Assembly (NCBI RefSeq): GCF_020852455.1
Contig: NZ_JADZAT010000010.1
Location: 124,001 to 188,000 of the forward strand
Length of the DNA stretch: 64,000 nucleotides
Source: Novosphingobium sp.
GTDB lineage: Bacteria; Pseudomonadota; Alphaproteobacteria; Sphingomonadales; Sphingomonadaceae
Direction: 5' to 3'
The translations under genes and the position numbers were made by a program. The notes beneath the pieces were generated by a model, which did no database searches, was not told where the DNA came from, and saw only the letters and a program-made list of their open reading frames with translations. This document shows positions 52,924 to 61,503 of the stretch, piece after piece (position 1 is the first letter of the stretch; every line of letters starts with the position of its first letter).

Positions 52924-53799
52924 TTAGCGGGCGCCAAAGGTCCACCCCTCGGTTGCGGCAATTTCCGGAGTCAGCCCGGCCGGGTGCCACAATTGCGGAT
53001 CGGCGGCGGCGCGGCGCAGCCAGGCGGCGGTCAGCAGCGCGTCGCTGGCATGATCGGCGATCGGGCCCTGGCCGGCGACGGGCGCACAGCCCAGCGCGGC
53101 AAGCGCGGCGTTGAGTTCCTCATAACTGCGCATCTTCGATTTCGCGGCGCTGCGCCCGGCGGCCATTGCGGCGATCGTGGTATAGATTTCCACCACGACA
53201 GAACCTTGCGCGGGCAGGGGATCGATCGGCCAGACCGGCAGGCGGCCTTGCAGGCGGTGCAGCAGGCGCATGCCGGTCAGGCTCGACTTGCCGACCTGCG
53301 ATGCGCCGACCAGGTTGAAATTCGAATAGGGTTTGCACCCCATTGCTTCCTGCGCGCGTTCGGTCACGCGGAAGCGGCCGCGTCCCCCGCCGAACAGGTC
53401 CCCCTCGCGCCCGCCGTGGCGGCGGAAATGGCGGCTGGTTTCGGGGTGATCGACATAGGACGTTGCGGCAAGGTGCGGGTCCTCACCGCAGATGGCGTCG
53501 ATGCTGGCCCACAGCGCACGGGCATGGGGCGGGCTTTCGTTCCACCCCGGAAAGAACGCGCCGTGGTCGGCAAAGGCCAGCGAAATGCCCATGTCAAAGC
53601 CGACCAGTGTATCGCCGGGCAGTTCGTCCAGCAGCCAGTTCAGCACTTCGCTGCGTGACCAGCGATGCCCGGGCCTTACCAGTTCGGGCCTGCCTGCACC
53701 GCACAACGCCACGGCAATCCCGCGATGCCGCTCTCCCGCCGCGCCCGACCAGTCGATCGCGGCGAAATGGCGGAAGCGGGTTGCTTGGTGCAGTTTCAC
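52924..53799 (-). CDS. DUF429-like protein (RNase H-type fold)
   Basis: A 291-residue protein. FAAIDWSGA near the N terminus, LVGFDMGISLAF, EIYTTIAAMAAGRSAAKSK and the end ADHASDALLTAAWLR match the order of strands and Asp residues in DUF429, a predicted RNase H-like family. The function is unknown. The start is GTG at 53799 with no clear ribosome-binding site, and it lies 10 bases from the GxxExxY gene. Confidence 0.55.
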   Translation of the reverse strand: MKLHQATRFRHFAAIDWSGAAGERHRGIAVALCGAGRPELVRPGHRWSRSEVLNWLLDELPGDTLVGFDMGISLAFADHGAFFPGWNESPPHARALWASIDAICGEDPHLAATSYVDHPETSRHFRRHGGREGDLFGGGRGRFRVTERAQEAMGCKPYSNFNLVGASQVGKSSLTGMRLLHRLQGRLPVWPIDPLPAQGSVVVEIYTTIAAMAAGRSAAKSKMRSYEELNAALAALGCAPVAGQGPIADHASDALLTAAWLRRAAADPQLWHPAGLTPEIAATEGWTFGAR

Positions 53800-53808
53800 C
53801 CGAAGAAC

Positions 53809-54270
53809 CTAAGCTGTCGTGCGGTCACGCTTACGTCCGTATTCACTGCGGCTGTCGATCACTCTCGTAACGCCCTGCTTGAACAACGGGGTGCCGAAGT
53901 TGATCAAAAGCCCTACGGGCAGGTTCATCAACCGGAGGTATGTCAGCAATTGCTTGCTGTGGACGGGAGCTACGCGCTCCAGCGACTTGATCTCGACAAT
54001 CAAACGGTCCTCGACCAGCAGATCGATGCGGAACGCATTGTCGATAGTCATGTTTCGGTAGCTGGCCGGAAGAGAGATTTGTTGCCGAACATTCAATCCG
54101 GCTTCGCGAAGCGAACCTGCCAGAAACGCCTCATAAGCACTTTCCAACAGACCGGGACCGACCGTATCGTGCAACCGAAAGCCGTGATCGACAACCACGG
54201 AGATCAACCGCTCAAGATCCTCCGTTTGTGGGAAGGAGCTGCCTTCTTCGGTGCTTTGGGTGAACCCCAT
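53809..54270 (-). CDS. GxxExxY protein
   Basis: A 153-residue protein with the name motif in GPGLLESAYEAFL, and a PD-(D/E)XK-like FRIDLLVEDRLIVEIKSLE. The family is widespread, of unproven nuclease or DNA-repair role. Its ATG is one base after the rarA stop (TGA-T-ATG), so its translation is coupled to rarA. The base composition is more AT-rich than rarA, which suggests later gain. Confidence 0.85.
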   Translation of the reverse strand: MGFTQSTEEGSSFPQTEDLERLISVVVDHGFRLHDTVGPGLLESAYEAFLAGSLREAGLNVRQQISLPASYRNMTIDNAFRIDLLVEDRLIVEIKSLERVAPVHSKQLLTYLRLMNLPVGLLINFGTPLFKQGVTRVIDSRSEYGRKRDRTTA

Positions 54271-54271
54271 A

Positions 54272-55594
54272 TCATTTTTCCCCGCGCAGTTCCCGCCGCT
54301 TCTTGTCCCACCATTCCAGCCGCTTGAGCACCTCGCGTTCGAAACCGCGTTCGACCGGGCGGTAGTATTGCTGCGCTGCCATCCCCTCAGGCCAGTAGTC
54401 GGCGCCGGAAAAGCCGTCCTCGGCCTCGTGGTCATAGGCGTAGCCGGCGCCATAGCCGATGTCCTTCATCAGCTTGGTCGGGGCGTTGAGGATGTGCGCG
54501 GGCGGGGCAAGGCTGCCGGTCTCCCGGGCGCTCTTCCAGGCTTCCTTCTGGGCCACATAGGCGGCGTTCGATTTGGGCGCGGTGGCGAGGTAAAGGCAGG
54601 CCTGGACGATCGCCAGCTCGCCTTCGGGGCTGCCCAGAAACTGATAAGCGTCCTTGGCGGCCAGGCATTGCACCAGCGCCTGCGGATCGGCCATGCCAAT
54701 GTCCTCGCTGGCAAAGCGCACCAGCCGCCGCAGCACATAGAGCGGCTCTTCCCCGGCGGTCAGCATCCGCGCCATGTAATAGAGCGCGGCCTGCGGGTCC
54801 GATCCGCGCAGCGCCTTGTGCAGCGCCGAAATCAGATTGTAGTGCCCGTCACGGTCCTTGTCATAGACCGCCACCCGGCGCTGCAGGAACTTGCCCAGCC
54901 CCGCCGGATCAAGCGGCTGGGGGATATGCGCGTTGTAAAGCGTTTCAGCCTGGTTCAGCAGGAACCGTCCGTCACCATCGGCGCTGGCCACCAGCGCTTC
55001 GCGCGCCTCGCCGGTCAGCGGCAGCGGCCCGGCCAGTCCTTCGGCGCGGGTCAGCAGCACATCGAGCGCGGCGGCATCGAGCCGGTGCAGGATCAGCACC
55101 TGCGCGCGGCTGAGCAGCGCGGCGTTGAGCGCAAAGCTGGGGTTTTCCGTGGTCGCGCCGACCAGCGTGACCGTGCCCTTTTCGACAAAAGGCAGGAAGC
55201 CATCCTGCTGGGCGCGATTGAAGCGGTGGATCTCGTCCACGAACAGCAGTGTACGTTGCCCGGCTTTGGCGGCGGCCTCGGCCTCGGCGAAGGCTTTCTT
55301 GAGGTCGGCCACGCCCGAAAAGACCGCGCTGACCGAAATGAACCGCATCCCCACGGCATCGGCCAACAGCCGCGCGGTGCTGGTCTTGCCGGTGCCCGGC
55401 GGTCCCCACAGGATCATGCTGGATAGCCGCCCGGCCGCGACCATCCGCCCGATTGCGCCTTCGGGTCCGGTCAGGTGTTCCTGCCCGATCACTTCGGAGA
55501 GGTCACGTGGGCGCAGCCGGTCGGCCAGCGGCGCATCCTCGCGCGGTTCCTCGCTGGCGGCAGGGGGCAGGGCATCAGGGAACAGGTCGGACAT
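54272..55594 (-). CDS. rarA: RarA/MgsA replication-associated AAA+ ATPase
   Basis: A 440-residue ATPase of the clamp-loader type that acts at stalled replication forks with SSB and RecA. RPRDLSEVIGQEHL, Walker A WGPPGTGKTSTAR, Walker B FVDEIHRFNRAQQDGF and sensor 1 GATTENPSF are present, and the C-terminal tetramerisation part includes GADYWPEGMAAQQYYRPVERGFE. I chose the ATG at 55594. Its 99-base upstream region is shared with the divergent PadR gene. Confidence 0.94.
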   Translation of the reverse strand: MSDLFPDALPPAASEEPREDAPLADRLRPRDLSEVIGQEHLTGPEGAIGRMVAAGRLSSMILWGPPGTGKTSTARLLADAVGMRFISVSAVFSGVADLKKAFAEAEAAAKAGQRTLLFVDEIHRFNRAQQDGFLPFVEKGTVTLVGATTENPSFALNAALLSRAQVLILHRLDAAALDVLLTRAEGLAGPLPLTGEAREALVASADGDGRFLLNQAETLYNAHIPQPLDPAGLGKFLQRRVAVYDKDRDGHYNLISALHKALRGSDPQAALYYMARMLTAGEEPLYVLRRLVRFASEDIGMADPQALVQCLAAKDAYQFLGSPEGELAIVQACLYLATAPKSNAAYVAQKEAWKSARETGSLAPPAHILNAPTKLMKDIGYGAGYAYDHEAEDGFSGADYWPEGMAAQQYYRPVERGFEREVLKRLEWWDKKRRELRGEK

Positions 55595-55654
55595 CGCAGA
55601 CACGTTAGGAGGCTCAGAGCGATTTTGCACGAGGGGGCTTGTGCAAATCAAGTA

Positions 55655-55666
55655 AAGATATATCTT
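55655..55666. promoter_or_regulatory. AAGATATATCTT palindrome, likely PadR operator
   Basis: A perfect 12-bp palindrome 27 bases before the ATG of the YqjI-like PadR gene. AT-rich palindromes of this form are usual sites for autoregulation by PadR proteins. It may also affect the divergent rarA promoter. Confidence 0.6.
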
Positions 55667-55693
55667 AGACGCATCATGAAAGGATTTTCACAG

Positions 55694-56302
55694 ATGAGAA
55701 TGCACGCAATGGGCCATCACGGCCGCAAGATGTGGCCGATGGCCATGATGATGGGCGGCTGGGGCCGCCGCTGGGGCTCTGATTGGGGCGGTGACTTCGC
55801 CGGCGACTGGCAGGGCAAGGGCGGACGCGGACCGCGCGGCCGTTCGCGGATGTTCGGATCGGGCGAACTGCGGCTGGTGCTGCTGGGCCTGATCGGCGAA
55901 GCGCCGCGCCACGGTTATGAACTGATCAAGGCGATCGAAGAGCTTTCGGGTGGCAACTATGCCCCCAGCCCGGGGGTGGTCTATCCCACGCTCAACCTGC
56001 TGACCGATGAAGGCCTGATCGCCGAACAACCCGGCGAAGGCGCCCGCAAGGCCTTTGCCGCAACCGAAGCCGGCCGCGCCGAACTGGACGGGCGCGGCGA
56101 GGAATTTGCGCGGATCGTCGAACGGCTCAAGGCCCTGGCCGAAGAGCGCGAACGCCACAGCGCCCCGCAGCTCAAGCGCGCGATGGGCAACCTGTTCATG
56201 GCGGTAAAGGGCCGGGCGATGGACAGCGGGTTTGACCGCGACACGCTGCACGCGATCGCCGATGTTCTGGACGAGGCCGCGCGCAAGATTGAACGGATGT
56301 AG
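55694..56302 (+). CDS. YqjI-like PadR-family transcriptional regulator
   Basis: A 202-residue regulator. A 55-residue N-terminal leader rich in Met, His, Gly and Trp (MRMHAMGHHGRKMWPMAMMMGG...) precedes the PadR winged helix (LRLVLLGLIGEAPRHGYELIKAIEEL, NYAPSPGVVYPTLNLL) and a C-terminal dimer helix. The layout matches E. coli YqjI, a nickel-responsive repressor with a His-rich leader. The ATG at 55694 has AAAGGA about eight bases upstream; an ATG at 55676 is also possible. A metal-sensing role is inferred. Confidence 0.85.
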   Translation: MRMHAMGHHGRKMWPMAMMMGGWGRRWGSDWGGDFAGDWQGKGGRGPRGRSRMFGSGELRLVLLGLIGEAPRHGYELIKAIEELSGGNYAPSPGVVYPTLNLLTDEGLIAEQPGEGARKAFAATEAGRAELDGRGEEFARIVERLKALAEERERHSAPQLKRAMGNLFMAVKGRAMDSGFDRDTLHAIADVLDEAARKIERM

Positions 56303-56307
56303 CGTCC

Positions 56308-56345
56308 AAAGCCGGTCCCGCGCCGGGACTGGCTTTGCATTTTGG
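56308..56345 (+). terminator. Intrinsic terminator after the PadR gene
   Basis: AAAGCCGGTCCC pairs with GGGACTGGCTTT (12 bp with one G-T) around a five-base loop, followed by GCATTTTGG. It begins five bases after the stop. Confidence 0.8.
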
Positions 56346-56402
56346 CCCCTGTCAGTTTCGTGTTAGCTTTCCCTATCCTCGATCAACAAGGGGGAGGGGA
56401 GA

Positions 56403-56861
56403 ATGAACAGCGATGGACAGGCGGCCAAGGCGCCGTTGAGCTTCTGGATCGTATCTGGACTTAGCCTGCTGTGGAATGCCTTTGGCGGCTACGACTATCT
56501 GATGACCAGAACCCGCAACATGGATTACCTGGCCAGCGCGGCAGGTAACGAGCAGTTGGCGGGCGAGATGCTGGCGATGATCGAAGGCATGCCGGTCTGG
56601 GCCCATGTCTTGTGGGGCCTGGGCGTGTGGTTTTCGGTGCTGGGTTCGATCCTGCTGCTGGTGCGTTCGCGCCATGCAGTCATGGCGTTTCTGGTGTCGT
56701 TGATCGCCGCTGCGCTCAGCTTTGCCTATCAGGCCACGCTGACCATGCCGCCGGGGCTCGATTCATTGGCCATGAAGATCATGCCGCTGGTGATCCTGAT
56801 TGCGATCGCGTTTTTCTGGCAGTTTTCCAGACGCGAAGCAGCCAAGGGCACGCTGCGCTAG
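56403..56861 (+). CDS. Small four-helix inner-membrane protein
   Basis: A 152-residue protein with four membrane helices (about residues 12-32, 65-87, 91-110, 122-142). The first loop is long and Glu/Met-rich. A strong GGGGGAGGGGA lies before the ATG. No family name is sure; similar sequences (LLWNAFGGYDYLMTRTRN) are conserved hypothetical membrane proteins in sphingomonads. Confidence 0.7.
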   Translation: MNSDGQAAKAPLSFWIVSGLSLLWNAFGGYDYLMTRTRNMDYLASAAGNEQLAGEMLAMIEGMPVWAHVLWGLGVWFSVLGSILLLVRSRHAVMAFLVSLIAAALSFAYQATLTMPPGLDSLAMKIMPLVILIAIAFFWQFSRREAAKGTLR

Positions 56862-56862
56862 G

Positions 56863-58023
56863 TCAACCTTTCGCCGGTGCCTGCCGTTGGCGGATCAGCC
56901 GCAGGTAGGTATCGGCGACGACTTGGTTGATCTGATCCCACGAGAAGTCGCGGCTGCGCTTTTCGCCAGCGTCGCCGTGCGCGCGGCGCAGTGCCGGATC
57001 CTCGATATATTGGCGCAGTGCTTCGGCGAACTGATGGACCGCGCCCGGTGCGATCAGCCGGCCCGATGTGCCGTTATCGACCAGGTTCTGGCTGCCGGTA
57101 GCCGCAGCCGCCACCACCGGCAGGCCGCAGGCCATCGCTTCCAGGCTGACATTGCCGAAGGTCTCGGTGGTTGAAGGGAAGAACAGCACGTCCATCGAGG
57201 CGACCGCCTTGCCCAGGTCCTGCCCGGCCATGAACCCGGCAAAGACCGCCTCTGGCAGGCGCGATTCCAGCCATTGTCGGGCTGGACCATCACCGACGAT
57301 CAGCGTCCGGTGCGCCACGCCGCGGCGGCGCAGCTGGTCGATCGCTTCGGAAAAGACGTCCAGTCCCTTTTCCATCACCAGCCGGCTGTGAAAGCCGACC
57401 ACCACTTCATCGTCGCCAATCCCCAGCTCGCGCCGCCATTCAAGCGAGCGCAGTGCCGGGTTGAAGATGCCGCGATCGACCCCGCGTGACCAGATCTCGA
57501 TATCGTAGTTCATCCGCTCTTCGCGCAGGGTCTGCGCCATCGATTCCGATGGGGCGACCAGCGCGTCGCAGCGGCGATAGAACCGCCGGGTGATCGCGGT
57601 GGCGATCGGTTCGAACCAGGCCATGTTGTAATAGCGGAAATAGGTATCGAACCGGGTGTGGACCGATGCCAGCACCGGCAGCCCGCGCCTGCGGGCCCAG
57701 GTAACGGCGCGGTGGCAGCCCACATCGGGCGCGGAAACATGGACCACGTTGGGGTTGAATTCCGCAAGATCGCGCCGCACCCGGCGGTTGACCCCGGTTG
57801 AAAGCCGGTATTCCGAACGCTTGGGAATCGGCACCGAGGGCAGCGAGACCAGATCGCCGGTGGCGTCCATCTCGGGATTTTCGACCGTCGGCGAATAGAC
57901 CCGCACCTGCGCGCCCTGACGCAGCAGGTACTCCACCAGCCGGTTGAGCGCCTTGTTCGCGCCATCGACGGTGATGTTGTAATTGCCCGAGAACAGGGCA
58001 ATGCGCAGGTCGCTGGTCTTCAT
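56863..58023 (-). CDS. GT4-family glycosyltransferase
   Basis: A 386-residue GT-B fold enzyme. The N-terminal domain has LFSGNYNITVDGANKALNRLVEYL. The donor domain has GFHSRLVMEKGLDVF and the E-x7-E motif in PSTTETFGNVSLEAMACGLPVVA. Similarity in layout to MgtA and SqdX-type enzymes suggests transfer of a hexose to a lipid acceptor; donor and acceptor are unknown. It converges with the small membrane protein gene, with one base between stops. Confidence 0.88.
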   Translation of the reverse strand: MKTSDLRIALFSGNYNITVDGANKALNRLVEYLLRQGAQVRVYSPTVENPEMDATGDLVSLPSVPIPKRSEYRLSTGVNRRVRRDLAEFNPNVVHVSAPDVGCHRAVTWARRRGLPVLASVHTRFDTYFRYYNMAWFEPIATAITRRFYRRCDALVAPSESMAQTLREERMNYDIEIWSRGVDRGIFNPALRSLEWRRELGIGDDEVVVGFHSRLVMEKGLDVFSEAIDQLRRRGVAHRTLIVGDGPARQWLESRLPEAVFAGFMAGQDLGKAVASMDVLFFPSTTETFGNVSLEAMACGLPVVAAAATGSQNLVDNGTSGRLIAPGAVHQFAEALRQYIEDPALRRAHGDAGEKRSRDFSWDQINQVVADTYLRLIRQRQAPAKG

Positions 58024-58094
58024 CCTGCGCGCCTTAGCCGATTGCCCGGCAAAGCGCGAGGGGGCTTGCCGATCAGCGCGGCAGGGCCGCCAGA

Positions 58095-59780
58095 CTACTC
58101 CTCGTAATCATCCTCATCATTCTCGGGCGGGTCGGTTCGGCGATAGCGCAACTTGGCACTCTGGCCCGGGTCCAGCCTTACCCGCCATTGCCAGGCGCCG
58201 CGGTGCCGCCGGACCGGGCCGGAAAAGCGCGAGAAGGTGTAATCGTCGTAGTTGAATTCAACCTCGATCTGGGTTGCGGCATCGCCCTTGTTGGTCAGCG
58301 TGGCGGTGTAATCGGTCCACTTGTCGGTATCATCGTCCTCATCGGTTTCGAAGGTGATCCCGTACTTGTCCGGGTTGGGCAGGGTGATCTCGACATCCTC
58401 GTCCACCGCCTTGTCGTTCAGCCAGGTCTCGCCCAGGAACTGACGGCCGGCCGTAGTCGGCTGAAACAGCGTGATCCGCCCCGCCGGCAGCGGATCGCCC
58501 GCGCCGTCGCGCTTGCGGTTGTGAAAGCGGAACAGCAGCTGCTGCCGTCGTTCTGACTCTCCGTCCGACAGGATGTTGTAGACCAGTTCGCCCTTGACCT
58601 TGTGATCGTCCATGAAGCGCACCTGCTTCATGCTTTGCGCCAGGACATCGGTGGGGAAGGGGACGGTGTAGAGCTTCAGGTCGCCAAGGTCGGTGCGGGA
58701 CGATATTCTGCTGCCGGTAACAATGATTTCGCGATCGCAGCCGTCCTCGTCATCATCGCAGCGACCTTCGGCATATTGGCCAAAGTAATAGCTCTCATAG
58801 CTGCCCGCGATGAATTCGCGGCGGGGCAGCGAACCCGGACCGAACAGCACCGCGTGCCAGCGGGTGCCGGCGGTCTGGCCCTGCGGCCAGCAATCGAAAC
58901 TGATGTCGATGTTGTCGGGCGCATAGGGATCTTCCGGCTGCTCTGCGGGTTCGGAATAGTCCTCGTCGTCCTCGTCCGCGTCGGGTGGGTCGGCGCGGGC
59001 GGTCAGCCCGGCCACCGCGCTGAGCTCGGCGGCGGGAAAGCTGGTGCGATCGCGGCTCGCCAGGGTCATCCAACCCAGCATGGTCAGCTCACCGGCATCG
59101 GGCGAGAAGGTCATGACATAGTTGGCCTGCCAGTCGAAATTGCCGGCCAGGTACAGCAGCGTCACGGTCTGGCGGCCACCGGGACTGTCAGGTCGGGTGG
59201 TCATCGACAGGGTTGGCTTGGCGGTCAGGTCAACCGGCACGCCGGGGAACAGCACCGTTTCGATCCCGCTGCTGCAGGTTACCGCTTCATAGCCGCGCCG
59301 GGTGTGGAGCAGCAGGCGGTCGGGCTGCGAAACGATCGTCGCCGCTTCTTCGCTGACCTGGCCGGTCTGATCATCGGTTGACCGGATCGTCACCCGCTGG
59401 CCGGTAAAGGCATCGAGCAGCCCGCGCTGCGACAGCAGGCGGCTGTCGAAGTTCTTCTCCTTCAAGGTGCCGCCCAGCATGATCGCGCTTTGCGGCACGA
59501 TCCCGCTGGCGACCCCTTCGAACCGCACCACGGCCTCGCCCGGGGGCAGATCGACCGTGCGGGTTTCGGCGATCATGGCATAGCCGCCCAGCGGTTCCGG
59601 GTCCTCGTCCTCGGTGTCGAACGCGATTGCCCGGTTGGGTTGGCGCTGCGGATTGCGATAGACCGTGACCGAAACCGTATCGGCCTGGTGCGAAACCACG
59701 ATCGGCGGATCGGCCCCGGCCGGATCGGCCAGCAGCAGCACGATCGCGCTGGCAGCCAAAAGGGGCGGCAGCCGGGCCAT
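58095..59780 (-). CDS. DUF4139-domain secreted protein (acidic type)
   Basis: A 561-residue secreted protein with a signal peptide (ending DPAGAD). The N-terminal beta region (VRFEGVASGIVPQSAIML) and the C-terminal DUF4139 part (PFPTDVLAQSMKQVRFMDD, RITLFQPTTAGRQFLGETW) are clear. Between them is a strongly acidic stretch (ADPPDADEDDEDYSEPAEQPED), and the end is also acidic. It is a paralogue of the gene eight bases upstream, and the pair is probably one operon. The function is unknown; some DUF4139 proteins are mucoidy-like or surface adhesin factors. Confidence 0.8.
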   Translation of the reverse strand: MARLPPLLAASAIVLLLADPAGADPPIVVSHQADTVSVTVYRNPQRQPNRAIAFDTEDEDPEPLGGYAMIAETRTVDLPPGEAVVRFEGVASGIVPQSAIMLGGTLKEKNFDSRLLSQRGLLDAFTGQRVTIRSTDDQTGQVSEEAATIVSQPDRLLLHTRRGYEAVTCSSGIETVLFPGVPVDLTAKPTLSMTTRPDSPGGRQTVTLLYLAGNFDWQANYVMTFSPDAGELTMLGWMTLASRDRTSFPAAELSAVAGLTARADPPDADEDDEDYSEPAEQPEDPYAPDNIDISFDCWPQGQTAGTRWHAVLFGPGSLPRREFIAGSYESYYFGQYAEGRCDDDEDGCDREIIVTGSRISSRTDLGDLKLYTVPFPTDVLAQSMKQVRFMDDHKVKGELVYNILSDGESERRQQLLFRFHNRKRDGAGDPLPAGRITLFQPTTAGRQFLGETWLNDKAVDEDVEITLPNPDKYGITFETDEDDDTDKWTDYTATLTNKGDAATQIEVEFNYDDYTFSRFSGPVRRHRGAWQWRVRLDPGQSAKLRYRRTDPPENDEDDYEE

Positions 59781-59788
59781 CGCCGGGC

Positions 59789-61276
59789 CTAGAAGCTGGA
59801 CATGTAGGTGACGACCAGTTCAGCCTTGCCGCCGGCCGGGACCGCGACCGGCCAGGTGCGGGTATCGGCCCCGTCCTGCTTGCCTTCCTGGCTTTCCGAC
59901 AGCACCCGCGTGGCCTGGTTCCAGCCCTGCAGCTGGTTCTGTTCGACATCGACCACCACCGGCACCTTGCGGGCGTTGGTCAGGGTATAGCGCACCGTGG
60001 TGCGCCAGTATTCGCGCTGCGAATAACTGGATACGGTCTGGACGGGTTCCACCCCGCCATCCTTGTAAATGCGGTGTTCGGCGGTCTTCACCCATTCCGC
60101 CTCGTTCACCCGCTCGCGCTTTTCGATCACCGGCTGGACCTTCACGTCAAAGGCAAAGCCGGTGATCATTTCGACCTCGCTGCCGGCGGGGGTATGCTCG
60201 ATCCGGCTTTCGCCGACAAACCGGGCCTTGCCGTTTTCATCGCGCATATAGACCCGCACCACCCCGGCCGGCAGCGCGCGGCCCAGACCGCTTTTCTTGC
60301 CGGTGGTGAACTTGAGCACGCTGAGCGCGCTGATCGGATCGCGATAACGGCACATCCAGTTGCAGCTGAACTTGTAGGCGCGTTTGGCCGGCAGGCCATC
60401 GGCGTCCAGGAAGCTGACCTGCTTCTTCTGGTTGGTCGCCACCGTGGTCCGCCCGTCGATCTTGTAGAGGTAAAGGTCGCCCACCTTGTCGTCGGATGAG
60501 GTTTCGCTGCCGGCGCTCGACATGCCGCCCTGGTTCATCCGCCGCTCTTCGCGCCGGTTGAGCTTGAGCACGTCGCCCGCCGCCAGTGTCACGTCGGCAT
60601 CGCGAAAGGCGGTTCCGCTGGTGTTGGTCAGGGTGACCCAGCCTTGCAGGTTGAGCAGGCCCTTGCCCTCATCGAACATGCCGACATAGTCGGCATTCCA
60701 GCCCAGCCCGCCGCTGAGGTAGGATAGCGTTAGCGGGCGGGCCCCGGCATGGGTCGAATCGAGCGTCACCGACAGCGTCGGCCGGGCGCGCAAATTGGGC
60801 GGGATCCGGTCAAAGATCACCCGGGTCGGGGTGCCATCGTCGCGAAGCACCTCGATCTTGCCGCCGGTTTCCATCACCACGCCGCCATTGACCGCCAGCA
60901 CCTTGACCACTTCGGGCCTGGCAACACCGGTGACCGGGTCCTTGCGGATAATGGTGATCGTCTGACCTTCGGCCTTCTGCATCAGCTTTTCGGGCGAAAG
61001 CAGGTCGAAGTCGAAATTCTGTTCGGCAATCTCGATCCCTTCGCCGGTGAGCGAAACGGTTTCGGGGCGGATCATCGCCGAGACATCGGGAAATTCCTGG
61101 CGGCTGGTCCCGGCTGGAATCTGCAGCGTGCGCACGTCCTCGACCAGAGCCATGTCCGAATAGATCGTCACGCTGACCCCGCCCTGTGCGGGCGAATTTG
61201 CCGGAGCCTGGGCAAGCACGGGCTGGGCGGCGCCGAGCAGGCCTAACGCCAGAGTGCTCACACGTTTGAAATGCAT
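59789..61276 (-). CDS. DUF4139-domain secreted protein
   Basis: A 495-residue secreted protein with a signal peptide (HFKRVSTLALGLLGAAQPVLAQ). Its layout matches the downstream gene: VTIYSDMALVEDVRTLQIPAG, LRARPTLSVTLDSTHAG, LSYLSGGLGWNADYVGMF, then QKKQVSFLDADG and the C-terminal strands ending LVVTYMSSF. GGGAG lies before the ATG. I chose 61276; an upstream in-frame start at 61312 would precede the signal sequence. Confidence 0.82.
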   Translation of the reverse strand: MHFKRVSTLALGLLGAAQPVLAQAPANSPAQGGVSVTIYSDMALVEDVRTLQIPAGTSRQEFPDVSAMIRPETVSLTGEGIEIAEQNFDFDLLSPEKLMQKAEGQTITIIRKDPVTGVARPEVVKVLAVNGGVVMETGGKIEVLRDDGTPTRVIFDRIPPNLRARPTLSVTLDSTHAGARPLTLSYLSGGLGWNADYVGMFDEGKGLLNLQGWVTLTNTSGTAFRDADVTLAAGDVLKLNRREERRMNQGGMSSAGSETSSDDKVGDLYLYKIDGRTTVATNQKKQVSFLDADGLPAKRAYKFSCNWMCRYRDPISALSVLKFTTGKKSGLGRALPAGVVRVYMRDENGKARFVGESRIEHTPAGSEVEMITGFAFDVKVQPVIEKRERVNEAEWVKTAEHRIYKDGGVEPVQTVSSYSQREYWRTTVRYTLTNARKVPVVVDVEQNQLQGWNQATRVLSESQEGKQDGADTRTWPVAVPAGGKAELVVTYMSSF

Positions 61277-61356
61277 CGCCAATCTCCCTCCCGCCAGCGG
61301 AAGGAAGAGCATGACACATTATCACCTTGGGTCAACCGCGCAACGCAGATGCCAAA

Positions 61357-61396
61357 CGGGCGCACGAACCCCTCGGTGTTTGGGTCCGTACGCCCG
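61357..61396 (-). terminator. Hairpin between typA and the DUF4139 operon
   Basis: CGGGCG pairs with CGCCCG, followed by ACG with CGT and ACCC with GGGT, with two single mismatches between. Read on the minus strand it is followed by GTTTGG, so it may end typA transcription 108 bases after its stop, or it may be part of the leader of the next gene. Confidence 0.5.
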
Positions 61397-61503
61397 GGCA
61401 GGTCAGAAAACCGAAGTCATGCCCCCGATTCGTCTGTCGAATGCTGGCATAGAGCCGTGAAACTGAACCAAATCAATGCCCTGCATGCAGGCAATGTTCA
61501 GAT

